From NCBI RefSeq assembly GCF_029893805.1, contig NZ_JARXYP010000002.1:1054001-1118000 (forward strand): a stretch of 64,000 bases of DNA. The letters are read 5' to 3'. Below, one piece after another: positions 1 to 7,691 of the stretch. The notes beneath the pieces were generated by a model. It saw nothing but the letters and a program-made list of their open reading frames with translations. It was not told where the DNA came from and ran no database searches. This DNA comes from Streptomyces sp. SAI-135. Its GTDB lineage: Bacteria; Actinomycetota; Actinomycetes; Streptomycetales; Streptomycetaceae. Both the position numbers and the translations under genes were made by a program. Each line of letters opens with the position of its first letter. Position 1 is the stretch's first letter.

Positions 1-161
1 ACCGCCGTCGACTCGGCGCTGCGCGGCAGGAACGCGGCCTGGTCGTTGGTCGCGACCTCGCCGAGACGGCCCGCGTAGGGGCCGAGGGCGCCTCCGGCGA
101 CGAGCCAGAGGGCCAGCAGGAGGAGCGGGACGAGCACACGGGTGCGTCGGGCGGGGGACAT
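1..161 (-). CDS. MMPL/RND-family membrane transporter, N-terminal fragment
   Basis: Only the first 53 codons are inside the window; the gene runs off the left edge. The minus-strand ATG at 161 opens MSPARRTRV, then a Leu/Ala-rich transmembrane helix, then the segment EVATNDQAAFLPRSAEST. That pattern of one N-terminal helix followed by a short extracytoplasmic stretch with FLPRSAEST is typical of actinobacterial MMPL exporters, which move lipids, drugs or peptides across the membrane using the proton gradient. The family call rests on this short N-terminus alone. A conspicuous inverted repeat just upstream (184-222) suggests control by a TetR- or MarR-type repressor. Confidence 0.72.
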   Translation of the reverse strand, partial: MSPARRTRVLVPLLLLALWLVAGGALGPYAGRLGEVATNDQAAFLPRSAESTA

Positions 162-183
162 CGGTCTCCAGGGTTCGGGGACA

Positions 184-222
184 TGTAACTCGATGAAAAA
201 CAATCTCAATCATTGAGTTACA
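184..222. promoter_or_regulatory. Inverted repeat, probable repressor operator of the MMPL gene
   Basis: TGTAACTCGATGA (184-196) and TCATTGAGTTACA (210-222) are inverted copies matching at 12 of 13 positions, separated by 13 bp. A second nested palindrome, CTCAAT-C-ATTGAG, lies at 205-217. The element is 23-61 bp upstream of the MMPL start and is AT-rich in a GC-rich setting. Overlapping dyads fit a dimeric TetR/MarR repressor with two sites. The cognate regulator is not identified; the MarR gene at 297-800 is one candidate. Confidence 0.55.
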
Positions 223-296
223 CCGTGTCGGTGATCGTAGACGACGCTTGTGGTTCCCCCGTCGGCCGGCCCGCGGATGCGCCCCGCGGCGCCCGA

Positions 297-800
297 TCAG
301 CCGCCGCTCGGCCGCACCGCGGCCAGTTCCTCGTTCAGCGCCTCGAGGAAACGCACGACCACGGCCAGCTCCTGCTCACCGAAACGGGAGCGGGCGGCCT
401 CGGTCGCCCCGGCGAGCGGACGGAAGTACGAGCGGGCCGCCGCCCGGGCGTCCGGTTCGTAGCGCAGGTGGACGACCCTGCGGTCCGCGCTCTCCCGGAC
501 CCGGCGGATGTGGCCCGCCCGCTCCAGCCGGTCCACGCACGCGGTCACCGCGCCCGAGGTGAGCCCGAGGTGGCGGCGCAGGCCGCCGGGTGTCATGGGC
601 TCCTCCGCGTCCATGATCGCGGCCAGCGCCTGGATGTCGGTGGCGTGCAGACCGTGGTCACCGGCGAAACCCTGCACGAGGCGGTTGATCTCGCCGTTCA
701 TGCGACGCAGCCGTACGGCGAAGGCGTACAGGTCGGTCGGCGTCCCGCCCGCGCCGGACTCCGGTCGCTCGTCCTGGTCCCGCTGGTTCGCTGTGGCCAC
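297..800 (-). CDS. MarR-family transcriptional regulator
   Basis: A 167-residue protein with the MarR winged-helix layout. An N-terminal dimerisation helix includes DLYAFAVRLRRMNGEINRLV, and the reading head contains LGLTSGAVTACVDRLERAGH followed by the wing RRVRESADRRVVHL. MarR proteins repress a neighbouring gene until a small ligand binds. The GTG start at 800 is chosen because a TATACG -10-like hexamer lies 8 nt upstream and no Shine-Dalgarno is present, consistent with a leaderless mRNA. It is divergent from the SDR-phr pair, which is the likeliest target, though the MMPL gene on its other side is also possible. The open frame continues far upstream, but that part is antisense to the SDR and phr genes and is not coding. 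Confidence 0.88.
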   Translation of the reverse strand: MATANQRDQDERPESGAGGTPTDLYAFAVRLRRMNGEINRLVQGFAGDHGLHATDIQALAAIMDAEEPMTPGGLRRHLGLTSGAVTACVDRLERAGHIRRVRESADRRVVHLRYEPDARAAARSYFRPLAGATEAARSRFGEQELAVVVRFLEALNEELAAVRPSGG

Positions 801-905
801 GTGATCAGCGTATAGAAGCGCCGCGCTCCCGCGGGCCCGGGCCGCATCCGAACCCGGCCCGGCGGTCGAAGTGATCAGCAGGGGACGACAGAAAGGGCAC
901 AGGCG
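801..905. promoter_or_regulatory. Divergent promoter region of the MarR gene and SDR-phr pair
   Basis: This 105-bp intergenic stretch carries two direct copies of GTGATCAGC (801-809 and 871-879), each containing the palindrome TGATCA. The first overlaps the presumed -10 (TATACG, minus strand, 809-814) of the MarR gene. Two identical 9-mers in one divergent promoter suggest a regulator-binding site. Which protein binds is unknown. Confidence 0.4.
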
Positions 906-2432
906 ATGGAGCACGACGACTCGCGCGCGGGACCGCTGTGTCTGGTGACCGGTGCGACGGGATACATCGGCGGACGCCTGGTCCCCGAACTGCTCGACGC
1001 GGGGTACCGCGTGCGGTGCCTGGCCCGCTCCCCCGACCGGCTGCGCGACCATCCCTGGGCCGGCCGTGCCGAGGTGGTGGCGGGTGACGTGACCGACGCC
1101 GCCTCCGTCGCCCGGGCCCTGGACGGGGTGGACGTGGCGTACTACCTGGTGCACGCGATGAACTCGGGCAAGGGCTTCGAGGAGACCGACCGCAGGGCCG
1201 CGCGCATCTTCGCCGAGCAGGCCCGCGAGGCGGGTGTGCGGCGGATCGTGCACCTCAGCGGGCTCATCCCGGCGGGCGTGCCCGAGCACGAGCTCTCGCC
1301 GCACCTGCGGTCGCGCGCGGAGGTGGCCCGCATCCTGCTCGACTCCGGGGTCCCGACCACGGTCCTGCGGGCGGCCGTCGTCATCGGCTCGGGTTCGGCC
1401 TCCTTCGAGATGCTGCGCTACCTGACCGAACGCCTTCCCGTGATGGTCACCCCGAGCTGGGTGCACACCCGCGTCCAGCCCGTGGCGGTCCGCGATGTGC
1501 TCCGGGCCCTGGTCGGCAGTGCCCGCATGCCGGCACAGGTCAGCCGGGCCTTCGACATCGGCGGCCCCGAGGTGCTGACGTACCGGCAGATGATGCTCCG
1601 GTACGCGGCGGTCGCCGGGCTGCCGCGCCGGGTCATCCTCCCGGTGCCGGTGCTCACCCCCGGGCTCTCCAGCCACTGGGTGGGCCTGGTGACGCCGGTG
1701 CCCGCCTCGATCGCCCGGCCGCTCACCGAGTCGCTGCGGCACGAGGTGGTCTGCCGCGAGAACGACATCGTCCGCCATCTCCCCGGCCCGCCCGTCGAAC
1801 CGGTCGGCTTCGAGGAGGCCGTACGACTGGCTCTGCAGCGGGTGCGGGAGGCGCGGGTCACCACCCGGTGGTCGTCGGCGTCGGTGCCGGGCGCCCCCAG
1901 CGATCCGCTGCCCACCGACCCCGACTGGGCCGGCGGAAGTCTCTACAGCGACCACCGGGAGCTCCTGGTCGACGCCTCGCCCGAGGCGCTGTGGCGGGTC
2001 GTGGAGGGCATCGGCGGTGAGAACGGCTGGTACTCCTTCCCGCTGGCCTGGGCGGTGCGGGGCCGGCTGGACCGGCTGGTGGGCGGGGTCGGGCTGCGCC
2101 GGGGCCGCCGGGACGCGGCACGGCTGCGGGTCGGCGACTCGCTGGACTTCTGGCGGGTGGAGGCGATCGAGCCGGGCAGGCTGTTGCGGCTGCGGGCGGA
2201 GATGCGGCTGCCGGGCCTGGCGTGGCTGGAGATGGGCGTGGCGACCGACGAGGACGGCCGCACCCGCTACCGGCAACGTGCCCTGTTCCATCCGCACGGT
2301 CTGCTCGGCCAGGCCTACTGGTGGAGCGTCTCGCCCTTCCACGCGATCGTCTTCGGCGGCATGGCCCGCAACATCGCCCGAGTCGCGGCGGGTTCGGCGG
2401 CCCGCGGCCCCGAACGCACCCCCGTCCACTGA
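906..2432 (+). CDS. SDR-type NAD(P)-binding protein with C-terminal DUF2867
   Basis: 508 residues. The N-terminus has the Rossmann signature VTGATGYIGG and continues as an atypical NmrA/extended SDR domain to about residue 300. The C-terminal half (from about residue 345) fits DUF2867, a START-like fold often fused to this Rossmann domain. The reaction is unknown; related proteins are annotated as nucleoside-diphosphate-sugar epimerase-like oxidoreductases. The gene lies 36 bp upstream of phr on the same strand, so the two are probably one transcript. In actinobacteria and Thermus this family is often found next to photolyase and LitR/CarH genes, which suggests a role in the light or photo-oxidative response; that role is inferred from context only. 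Confidence 0.85.
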   Translation: MEHDDSRAGPLCLVTGATGYIGGRLVPELLDAGYRVRCLARSPDRLRDHPWAGRAEVVAGDVTDAASVARALDGVDVAYYLVHAMNSGKGFEETDRRAARIFAEQAREAGVRRIVHLSGLIPAGVPEHELSPHLRSRAEVARILLDSGVPTTVLRAAVVIGSGSASFEMLRYLTERLPVMVTPSWVHTRVQPVAVRDVLRALVGSARMPAQVSRAFDIGGPEVLTYRQMMLRYAAVAGLPRRVILPVPVLTPGLSSHWVGLVTPVPASIARPLTESLRHEVVCRENDIVRHLPGPPVEPVGFEEAVRLALQRVREARVTTRWSSASVPGAPSDPLPTDPDWAGGSLYSDHRELLVDASPEALWRVVEGIGGENGWYSFPLAWAVRGRLDRLVGGVGLRRGRRDAARLRVGDSLDFWRVEAIEPGRLLRLRAEMRLPGLAWLEMGVATDEDGRTRYRQRALFHPHGLLGQAYWWSVSPFHAIVFGGMARNIARVAAGSAARGPERTPVH

Positions 2433-2468
2433 CCTCCCGGCTCCTTCCCGCACCCAGGAGTACGCACC

Positions 2469-3842
2469 ATGAGCATCTCGGTCGTCCTGTTCACCTGCGA
2501 CCTCCGTCTGCACGACCACCCACCGCTGAGGGCGGCCCTGGACGGCACCGAGCAGGTCGTCCCGCTGTTCGTGCGGGACCGGGCCGTGGACGCGACGGGC
2601 TTCGCCGTCCCCAACCGGCTGGCGTTCCTCGCGGACTGTCTGCGCGACCTCGACGCCTCTCTGCGCGAGCGCGGCGGACGGCTGGTCCTGCGCTCCGGCG
2701 CCCTCGTCGACCAGGTGCGCAAGGTCGCCGCCGAGGCGGACGCCGACGAGGTGCACATGACGTCCGACGTCAGTGCGCACGCCCACCGGCGCGAGGAGCG
2801 GCTGCGCCGGGTCCTGGAGGCGGAGGGCGTACGGCTGCACGTCCACGACACGGTGACCACGGCCGTCGCCCCCGGCAAGGTGGCCCCGGCGAGCTCGGAC
2901 CACTTCGCCGTCTTCACGCCCTACTTCCGGCGCTGGTCCGAGGAGCGGCTGCGGGAGCCGCTCGCGGCCCCGCGCACCCTGCGGGTGCCGGACGGCGTCG
3001 GATCGGAGCCGCTGCCGTCCCGCGACGCCCTGTCCGGGCTCTCGGAGGCACTCGCCGCGGGCGGTGAGACGGAGGGCCGCAAGCGGTTCACCGGCTGGCT
3101 GCGCAGCGGCCTGGCCGGATACGGGGACCGCCACGACGACCTGGCCGGCGACGCGACCTCCCGGCTCTCCCCGTACCTGCACTTCGGCGCCCTCTCCCCC
3201 GTCGAGCTCGTCCACCGGGCGCGCCGGGCGGGCGGTCCGGGCGCGGACGCCTTCGTACGGCAGCTCGCGTGGCGCGACTTCCACCGCCAGGTGCTCGCGG
3301 CCCGCCCGGCCGCGGCCTCCGCCGACTACCGCACTCAGCACGACCGTTGGCGCTCCGAGCGGACCGCGGGCGAGGAGATCGAGGCGTGGAAGCAGGGCCG
3401 CACCGGCTACCCGATCGTCGACGCGGCGATGCGCCAGCTGCGTCACGAGGGCTGGATGCACAACCGCGGCCGCCTGCTGACCGCCGGATTCCTCACCAAG
3501 ACCCTGTACGTGGACTGGCGGATCGGGGCCCGGTACTTCCTGGACCTGCTGGTCGACGGGGACCTCGCCAACAACCAGCTCAACTGGCAGTGGATGGCGG
3601 GCACCGGCACCGACACCCGCCCCAACCGGGTCCTGAACCCGGTCGTCCAGGCCAAGCGGTACGACCCCGAGGGCACGTACGTGCGGCGCTGGGTGCCCGA
3701 ACTGGCCGGGCTGGAGGGGCCCGCGGTGCACGAGCCGTGGAAACTGCGGGCCCCGGACCGCGCCGCACTGGACTACCCGGATCCGATCGTGGAGCTGTCC
3801 GAGGGGCTCGCCCGCTTCAAACGGGCCCGTGGCCGCGACTGA
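2469..3842 (+). CDS. phr: Deoxyribodipyrimidine photolyase (class I CPD type)
   Basis: This flavoprotein uses blue light to split cyclobutane pyrimidine dimers. The 457-residue length is normal for the family. The N-terminal antenna domain begins SVVLFTCDLRLHDHPPL. The C-terminal FAD-binding domain contains RQLAWRDFHRQVL, GYPIVDAAMRQL, EGWMHNRGR, NNQLNWQWMAGTGTD and RNPV-like NRVLNPVVQAKRYDP, the hallmark photolyase sequence. AGGAG lies 8 nt before the ATG. It follows the SDR-DUF2867 gene by 36 bp and is convergent with the LitR-like gene, with a single base between the two stop codons. Light induction through LitR is likely by analogy with the streptomycete lit/crt locus. A cryptochrome function is less likely. 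Confidence 0.95.
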   Translation: MSISVVLFTCDLRLHDHPPLRAALDGTEQVVPLFVRDRAVDATGFAVPNRLAFLADCLRDLDASLRERGGRLVLRSGALVDQVRKVAAEADADEVHMTSDVSAHAHRREERLRRVLEAEGVRLHVHDTVTTAVAPGKVAPASSDHFAVFTPYFRRWSEERLREPLAAPRTLRVPDGVGSEPLPSRDALSGLSEALAAGGETEGRKRFTGWLRSGLAGYGDRHDDLAGDATSRLSPYLHFGALSPVELVHRARRAGGPGADAFVRQLAWRDFHRQVLAARPAAASADYRTQHDRWRSERTAGEEIEAWKQGRTGYPIVDAAMRQLRHEGWMHNRGRLLTAGFLTKTLYVDWRIGARYFLDLLVDGDLANNQLNWQWMAGTGTDTRPNRVLNPVVQAKRYDPEGTYVRRWVPELAGLEGPAVHEPWKLRAPDRAALDYPDPIVELSEGLARFKRARGRD

Positions 3843-3843
3843 C

Positions 3844-4869
3844 TCACCCGGCGGGTTCGGCCCCGTAGAGGCCGGCCAGGGTGTCCAGGGCGTCCTGGAG
3901 ACCCGTCGGCCGCAGCATTCCCTGTCCGGGACGGCCGAGCCAGCCGGGCCCGCCCAGCATCACCACGGGCCTCCTGCGGGCGCCCTTGACACCCCACTGG
4001 GCACCGGCGATGTGCCGGGCCAGCGGCAGGCTCGCCGTGGAGCGGGCCTGCGCCCACAGGACGACGGCGGCCGGGCCGAGCCGGTCCACCGCGGCGGTCA
4101 GCGCCTCCACGGGTACGGCGGCCCCGAACATCCTGGTGGGCAGGCGCAGTTCGGCCAGGCCGGCGTTGAGCGCCTCCAGCGCCAGCGTGTGCTGCTCGCC
4201 GGGGACGCAGGCCAGCACGACGGGCCCGGGGCCGAGCGTGTCCGCGCGTCGGGCCGGCAGGCGGGTGCAGCGGCGCAGCGCGGTGGACATGTGCCAGGAC
4301 AGCAGGTGCTCGACCTCGACGTAACGGTCCCCGGACGAGGCCCACTTGCGGCCCACCGCGTGCAGCGTGGGCACCATCACCTCCTGCCAGGCCACGGCGA
4401 GCCCGTGGGTCTCGACCGCCGCGGTCAACTGCTCCTCCACGGCGGGCGCGTCGAGGCGTACGGCGGCACGGGCGAGGCCACGGCACTCCTGGCGCACATC
4501 GCCCAGGGGCAGCGTGCCGGCCGCCCGCGACCGGGGCGCGGGTTCCGGCGGACTCGGGGCCGCGCCGCCTCCCGGCCCCGGTACGGCCGACTCCTTGGCC
4601 GCGCGGGCCGCCTCGGCGGGCGGCACCCCCGCGGAGGTGAACCGGCACATCGCCTCCAGCACGGCGATGTCCCGCGGGGTCCAGCGGCGGTGCCTGCCGT
4701 CGGTGCGGACGGCGGGGCCGATGCCGTAGCGGCGGTCCCAGGAGCGCAGCGTGGTGGGCGACACTCCCAGCCGCCGGGCCAGGGCGCCGGTGGTGAGACT
4801 CGTCGCGGTGTCGGGGGAGGCCGGTTCCGGCCGGGCCACGGGCCGCGCGCCGTCCGGTATGCCACTCAT
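3844..4869 (-). CDS. litR: MerR-family cobalamin-dependent photoreceptor regulator (LitR/CarH-like)
   Basis: 341 residues. The N-terminal MerR helix-turn-helix is TTGALARRLGVSPTTLRSWD with RRYGIGP and the wing GRHRRW. The C-terminal part is a B12-binding module: a helical cap with W-x10-EH (CarH has W-x9-EH) and a Rossmann segment with PGEQHTLALEAL, whose His matches the lower cobalt ligand. LitR/CarH proteins bind adenosylcobalamin in the dark, repress light-inducible genes, and release DNA when light breaks the Co-C bond. The ATG at 4869 is preferred because TATAGT ends 6 nt upstream (leaderless) and the HTH starts about 35 residues in. It is convergent with phr. No litS sigma factor or crt gene is visible, so this may be a paralogue of the canonical LitR. 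Confidence 0.85.
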   Translation of the reverse strand: MSGIPDGARPVARPEPASPDTATSLTTGALARRLGVSPTTLRSWDRRYGIGPAVRTDGRHRRWTPRDIAVLEAMCRFTSAGVPPAEAARAAKESAVPGPGGGAAPSPPEPAPRSRAAGTLPLGDVRQECRGLARAAVRLDAPAVEEQLTAAVETHGLAVAWQEVMVPTLHAVGRKWASSGDRYVEVEHLLSWHMSTALRRCTRLPARRADTLGPGPVVLACVPGEQHTLALEALNAGLAELRLPTRMFGAAVPVEALTAAVDRLGPAAVVLWAQARSTASLPLARHIAGAQWGVKGARRRPVVMLGGPGWLGRPGQGMLRPTGLQDALDTLAGLYGAEPAG

Positions 4870-5182
4870 GGCACGACTATACGACGCAGAACCGATGCGA
4901 GTTGATGACCATGGGCCCGGGGCGGAAGCATGGCGGGCACGGTGGCCGTGTCGCCCCCGGGCTCGCGGGCACTTTCGATGCGGAAGCGGTGCGTCGGTCA
5001 TCGGCCTCCGGCGGCCCCGGGCCGCGGCTCACCGTCCGCCCCTCGGAGGGAGTCGGCGCTCTCCGGGGGGCGGGCCCGGTCACCTCTACACATAAAGGAA
5101 AAATAAGCGCAGACTGAAAACAGGCGGCGCCCACCGCACACCGCACCACGCGGTCAGGCCAGTCAGTCGAAGGAGACGCATC
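4870..5182. other. Intergenic region between the divergent LitR-like and SPW genes
   Basis: 313 bp without a credible gene. The right part (about 5085-5125) is unusually A-rich (CATAAAGGAAAAATAAG) and may hold the promoter of the SPW gene; GAAGGAG lies just before its ATG. The left end carries the LitR-like promoter. Confidence 0.5.
4876..4881 (-). promoter_or_regulatory. -10 hexamer TATAGT, leaderless promoter of the LitR-like gene
   Basis: On the minus strand TATAGT is followed by six bases and then the ATG at 4869. No Shine-Dalgarno is present. This is the geometry of a leaderless transcript starting at the initiation codon. A convincing -35 hexamer is not visible, which is common in Streptomyces. 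Confidence 0.5.
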
Positions 5183-5623
5183 ATGGCCAACGTCTCGCAC
5201 CCCAGAGGTGACATCACCAGCCACCCCGACGCTCCGGAAATGCGGGAACGCTACGCCCGCATGCTCGGCGGTCGTGATGTGGCGCTCGTGGACGGACCGG
5301 TGTTCCTCCTCGGTCTGTACTGCGCGGTGTCCCCCTGGATACTCCACTACACGACGAGCCAGCCCGCCCTCGTGACCCACAACCTCATCGTGGGCATAGC
5401 GATCGGCCTGCTGGCCCTCGGGTTCACCCAGACCCCCGAGCGCATGTACGGCCTCAGCTGGGCGTTCTGCGCGGTCGGCATCTGGATGATCATCGCTCCC
5501 TGGGTCGTGGGCGACAGCCCCGACGCCGGTGTGGCGCTGAACAACATCATCATCGGCGCCCTCGCGGTGATCCTCGGGCTGATGTGCACCATGACGGCGG
5601 CGAGGAGCGCCCCCAGGCCGTAG
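5183..5623 (+). CDS. SPW-repeat integral membrane protein
   Basis: 146 residues with a short hydrophilic N-terminus and four transmembrane helices. Two copies of the SPW signature are visible: AVSPWILHY in the first helix pair and IIAPWVVGD in the second. The SPW family is common in streptomycetes and is of unknown function. GAAGGAG precedes the ATG at good spacing. The gene stands alone, with its own long upstream region and a strong terminator downstream. Confidence 0.88.
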   Translation: MANVSHPRGDITSHPDAPEMRERYARMLGGRDVALVDGPVFLLGLYCAVSPWILHYTTSQPALVTHNLIVGIAIGLLALGFTQTPERMYGLSWAFCAVGIWMIIAPWVVGDSPDAGVALNNIIIGALAVILGLMCTMTAARSAPRP

Positions 5624-5642
5624 GGCTTCCCCGGACCAGGAG

Positions 5643-5679
5643 AGGCGGGCCGGTCCACCGGACGTGGACCGGCCCGCCT
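5643..5679. terminator. Strong bidirectional hairpin terminator
   Basis: A perfect 16-bp inverted repeat: AGGCGGGCCGGTCCAC (5643-5658), a 5-nt loop CGGAC, and its complement at 5664-5679. It lies between the stop of the SPW gene and the stop of the convergent APH-fold gene. There is no U-tract, which is normal for Streptomyces terminators. Confidence 0.85.
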
Positions 5680-5690
5680 GCGTGGCGCCG

Positions 5691-6416
5691 TCACGTCAGG
5701 AAGGCCCCGAGTTCGCGCAGGTGCCCAGCGACCCACCGCTCCGCGGCCCGCACCTCGTCCACGACCCCCCGCTCGCGCAGCCCGATCATGGCCCGCTCGC
5801 CCCGCAGCGCACCCGCCTCGATCCCCCGCCGGCACCGGTCCTGCCACCACAGCACGGTGTCCAGCAACCCGTCCCGCCGGTCGAGGCCGTAGGCATCGCA
5901 GATCAGCCGGATACGGCGAGCGGTCGACCCCACGTCCGTGACGCCCGGCCCGAGGTCGAGGTACTGCCAGCACACGTGGGCGATGTCGTGCATCCGCTCA
6001 CCGGGAGCGGCCAGGTCCCAGTCGATGAACGCGGTGGGCCGCCACGCGGTGTACACGGTGTTCTTCGGCGCCAGGTCGTTGTGGCAGACGACGTCGCGGT
6101 CCCCGGCGAGCGCTGTCCCGTGGGTCAGGTCGTGGAACTCGCGGACGAGCCGGGCGACCTCCACCAGGGCCTCGTCGGTGCGGGCCGCGGCACGCTCGCG
6201 CGGGGTCACGGCGGCCTGCCCCCCGACATGAGCGAAGATCTCCCGGCCGAGTTCGTCGACGCCGAGGTACCGCGGCGCGCCCCGCCAGCCCGCGCTCTCG
6301 AACAGGGCGAGCAACTCCCTTACGAAGCCCGGCCGTTCGGACGGCGGACGCCGCACGGTCTCCCCGATCCGGACGACCTCGTTGACCGCCCCGCCGTCGA
6401 GCACCGACTCCTCCAT
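5691..6416 (-). CDS. Aminoglycoside/choline-kinase-like phosphotransferase (APH family)
   Basis: 241 residues. The catalytic loop is VVCHNDLAPKNTVY (Brenner motif HxDxxxxN) and the metal-binding motif is AFIDWDLAAPG. Both are complete, so the kinase is likely active on a small hydroxylated molecule. APH folds act on aminoglycosides, choline, homoserine or macrolides, and nothing here fixes the substrate. The ATG at 6416 is chosen from among several possible starts; it leaves a 43-bp gap to the divergent GNAT gene. The gene ends at the terminator shared with the SPW gene. Confidence 0.85.
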   Translation of the reverse strand: MEESVLDGGAVNEVVRIGETVRRPPSERPGFVRELLALFESAGWRGAPRYLGVDELGREIFAHVGGQAAVTPRERAAARTDEALVEVARLVREFHDLTHGTALAGDRDVVCHNDLAPKNTVYTAWRPTAFIDWDLAAPGERMHDIAHVCWQYLDLGPGVTDVGSTARRIRLICDAYGLDRRDGLLDTVLWWQDRCRRGIEAGALRGERAMIGLRERGVVDEVRAAERWVAGHLRELGAFLT

Positions 6417-6459
6417 CCCACCCCTCCGTCCGGCCCCTTCCGCGGGGCAGGATCGGCTC

Positions 6460-7011
6460 ATGGACACGAACCGAACCGTCATCCTCGTCCCCCCGGTGCG
6501 CCTCGAAGGCTACGGCGTCGCGCTGCGCGAGTGGGCGGACGCCGACCTCGCCGACCTGGTCGCGCTCTACGACGACCCCGAGATGGCCCGGTGGACCCCG
6601 GTGGCCTCGCCGTTCGGCCTGGACGCGGCGCGCGCCTACCTCGCCGGGGCGCGGGAGGGGCAGGCCGAGGGGCACCGGGTCCAGCTCGCCGTCACCACCG
6701 ACGGGACCGTGCCCCGGGGTGAGGTGCTGCTGTTCCGCAGCGGTCCGGACGAACAGGACGTGGAGCTCGCCTACGGTGTCGGCGCCGCCCACCGGGGGCA
6801 GCGGCTGGCCGGGCGGGCGGTGCGGCTGGCCGCCGAGTACGCCGTCCGGGAGATCCGGCCGCGCCGGGTGGTGCTGCGCATCGACGCGGCCAACGCGGCG
6901 AGCGAGGCGGTCGCCCGCTCGTGCGGCTTCGAGCTCACCGACGAACCGCCGGTCAGCAGGGTGTCCCGAGGCCGGGAGGCCGTCCTGCGCACATGGCGGC
7001 TGCGCGCCTGA
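6460..7011 (+). CDS. GNAT acetyltransferase, RimJ/RimL-like
   Basis: 183 residues. It starts with VRLEGYGVALREWADADL and has the acetyl-CoA binding region ELAYGVGAAHRGQRLAGRAV followed by VVLRIDAANAASEAVARSCGFE, the usual motif A/B order of the RimJ/RimL (Acetyltransf_3) group. Such enzymes acetylate protein N-termini or small amines. GCAGGA lies upstream of the ATG. It is divergent from the APH-fold gene and 43 bp upstream of the P-loop kinase-like gene. Confidence 0.85.
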   Translation: MDTNRTVILVPPVRLEGYGVALREWADADLADLVALYDDPEMARWTPVASPFGLDAARAYLAGAREGQAEGHRVQLAVTTDGTVPRGEVLLFRSGPDEQDVELAYGVGAAHRGQRLAGRAVRLAAEYAVREIRPRRVVLRIDAANAASEAVARSCGFELTDEPPVSRVSRGREAVLRTWRLRA

Positions 7012-7054
7012 AACCCCGTGGCCCGCCGGGGACTCGGCGTGCCATTCTCGCCGC

Positions 7055-7600
7055 ATGGATCACGCGGAGGCACTGCTCGTCGGGGGACGCGCCGGGGTCG
7101 GCAAGACGACCGTGGGCTGGGAGGTCTCGGCGCGGCTGCGGGCCGCCGGAGTCGCCCACGCCGTCATCGACGGGGACTTCATGGGGCAGGTGCATCCGGC
7201 ACCGGAGGGCGATCCCCACCGGAGCGCCATCGGCGAACGGAACCTGACCGCCGTGTGGGGCAACTACGCCGCACTCGGCTACCGGCGCCTCGTCTACGTG
7301 AACACCGTGTGCGTGCTGGAGGAGGCGACGGGCATGTTCCGGCGGGCCATGGGGGACGGCGTCCGGATCGTGCGGGTCCTGCTCACCGCGACCGACGACA
7401 CCGCCGAGCGGCGGCTGACCGGGCGGGAGCTCGGATCCGAGCTGGAACAGGAGCTGCGGGGCAGCGCCCGCAAGGCACGGCTGCTGGACGAGCGTGCGCC
7501 CGCCGGCACACTGCGCGTGGTGACCGACGACCGCACGGTGAGCGACATCGCGGCCGAGGTGACGGCCGCCACCGGGTGGGTCCCGGCGCGGCTCGGCTGA
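7055..7600 (+). CDS. P-loop ATP-binding protein, small-molecule kinase-like
   Basis: 181 residues with a Walker A motif GRAGVGKTT at the N-terminus and a kinase-like core. The segment AHAVIDGDFMGQVHPAP resembles the substrate-binding part of shikimate/adenylylsulfate-kinase-like proteins. An arginine-rich lid-like stretch (AERRLTGRE) follows. The substrate is unknown. There is no Shine-Dalgarno before the ATG. The gene sits between two GNAT genes on the same strand and may be co-transcribed with the upstream one. Confidence 0.75.
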   Translation: MDHAEALLVGGRAGVGKTTVGWEVSARLRAAGVAHAVIDGDFMGQVHPAPEGDPHRSAIGERNLTAVWGNYAALGYRRLVYVNTVCVLEEATGMFRRAMGDGVRIVRVLLTATDDTAERRLTGRELGSELEQELRGSARKARLLDERAPAGTLRVVTDDRTVSDIAAEVTAATGWVPARLG

Positions 7601-7691
7601 CGTTCCGTGCCGTCGGCAAATCCCGTTGCGGACGCCCTCGCCCGACGGCAGGCTGCAAGCGCCCGCACACCCTCCCCCGACGGAGCATCGC

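Noticed and set aside
801..3731. Minus-strand open frame of almost 3 kb extending upstream of the MarR gene
   Set aside because: It is antisense to the SDR and phr genes, has low-complexity Arg/Pro/Gly-rich composition and no domains. Only the part at 297-800 is a gene. This is a GC-bias artefact.
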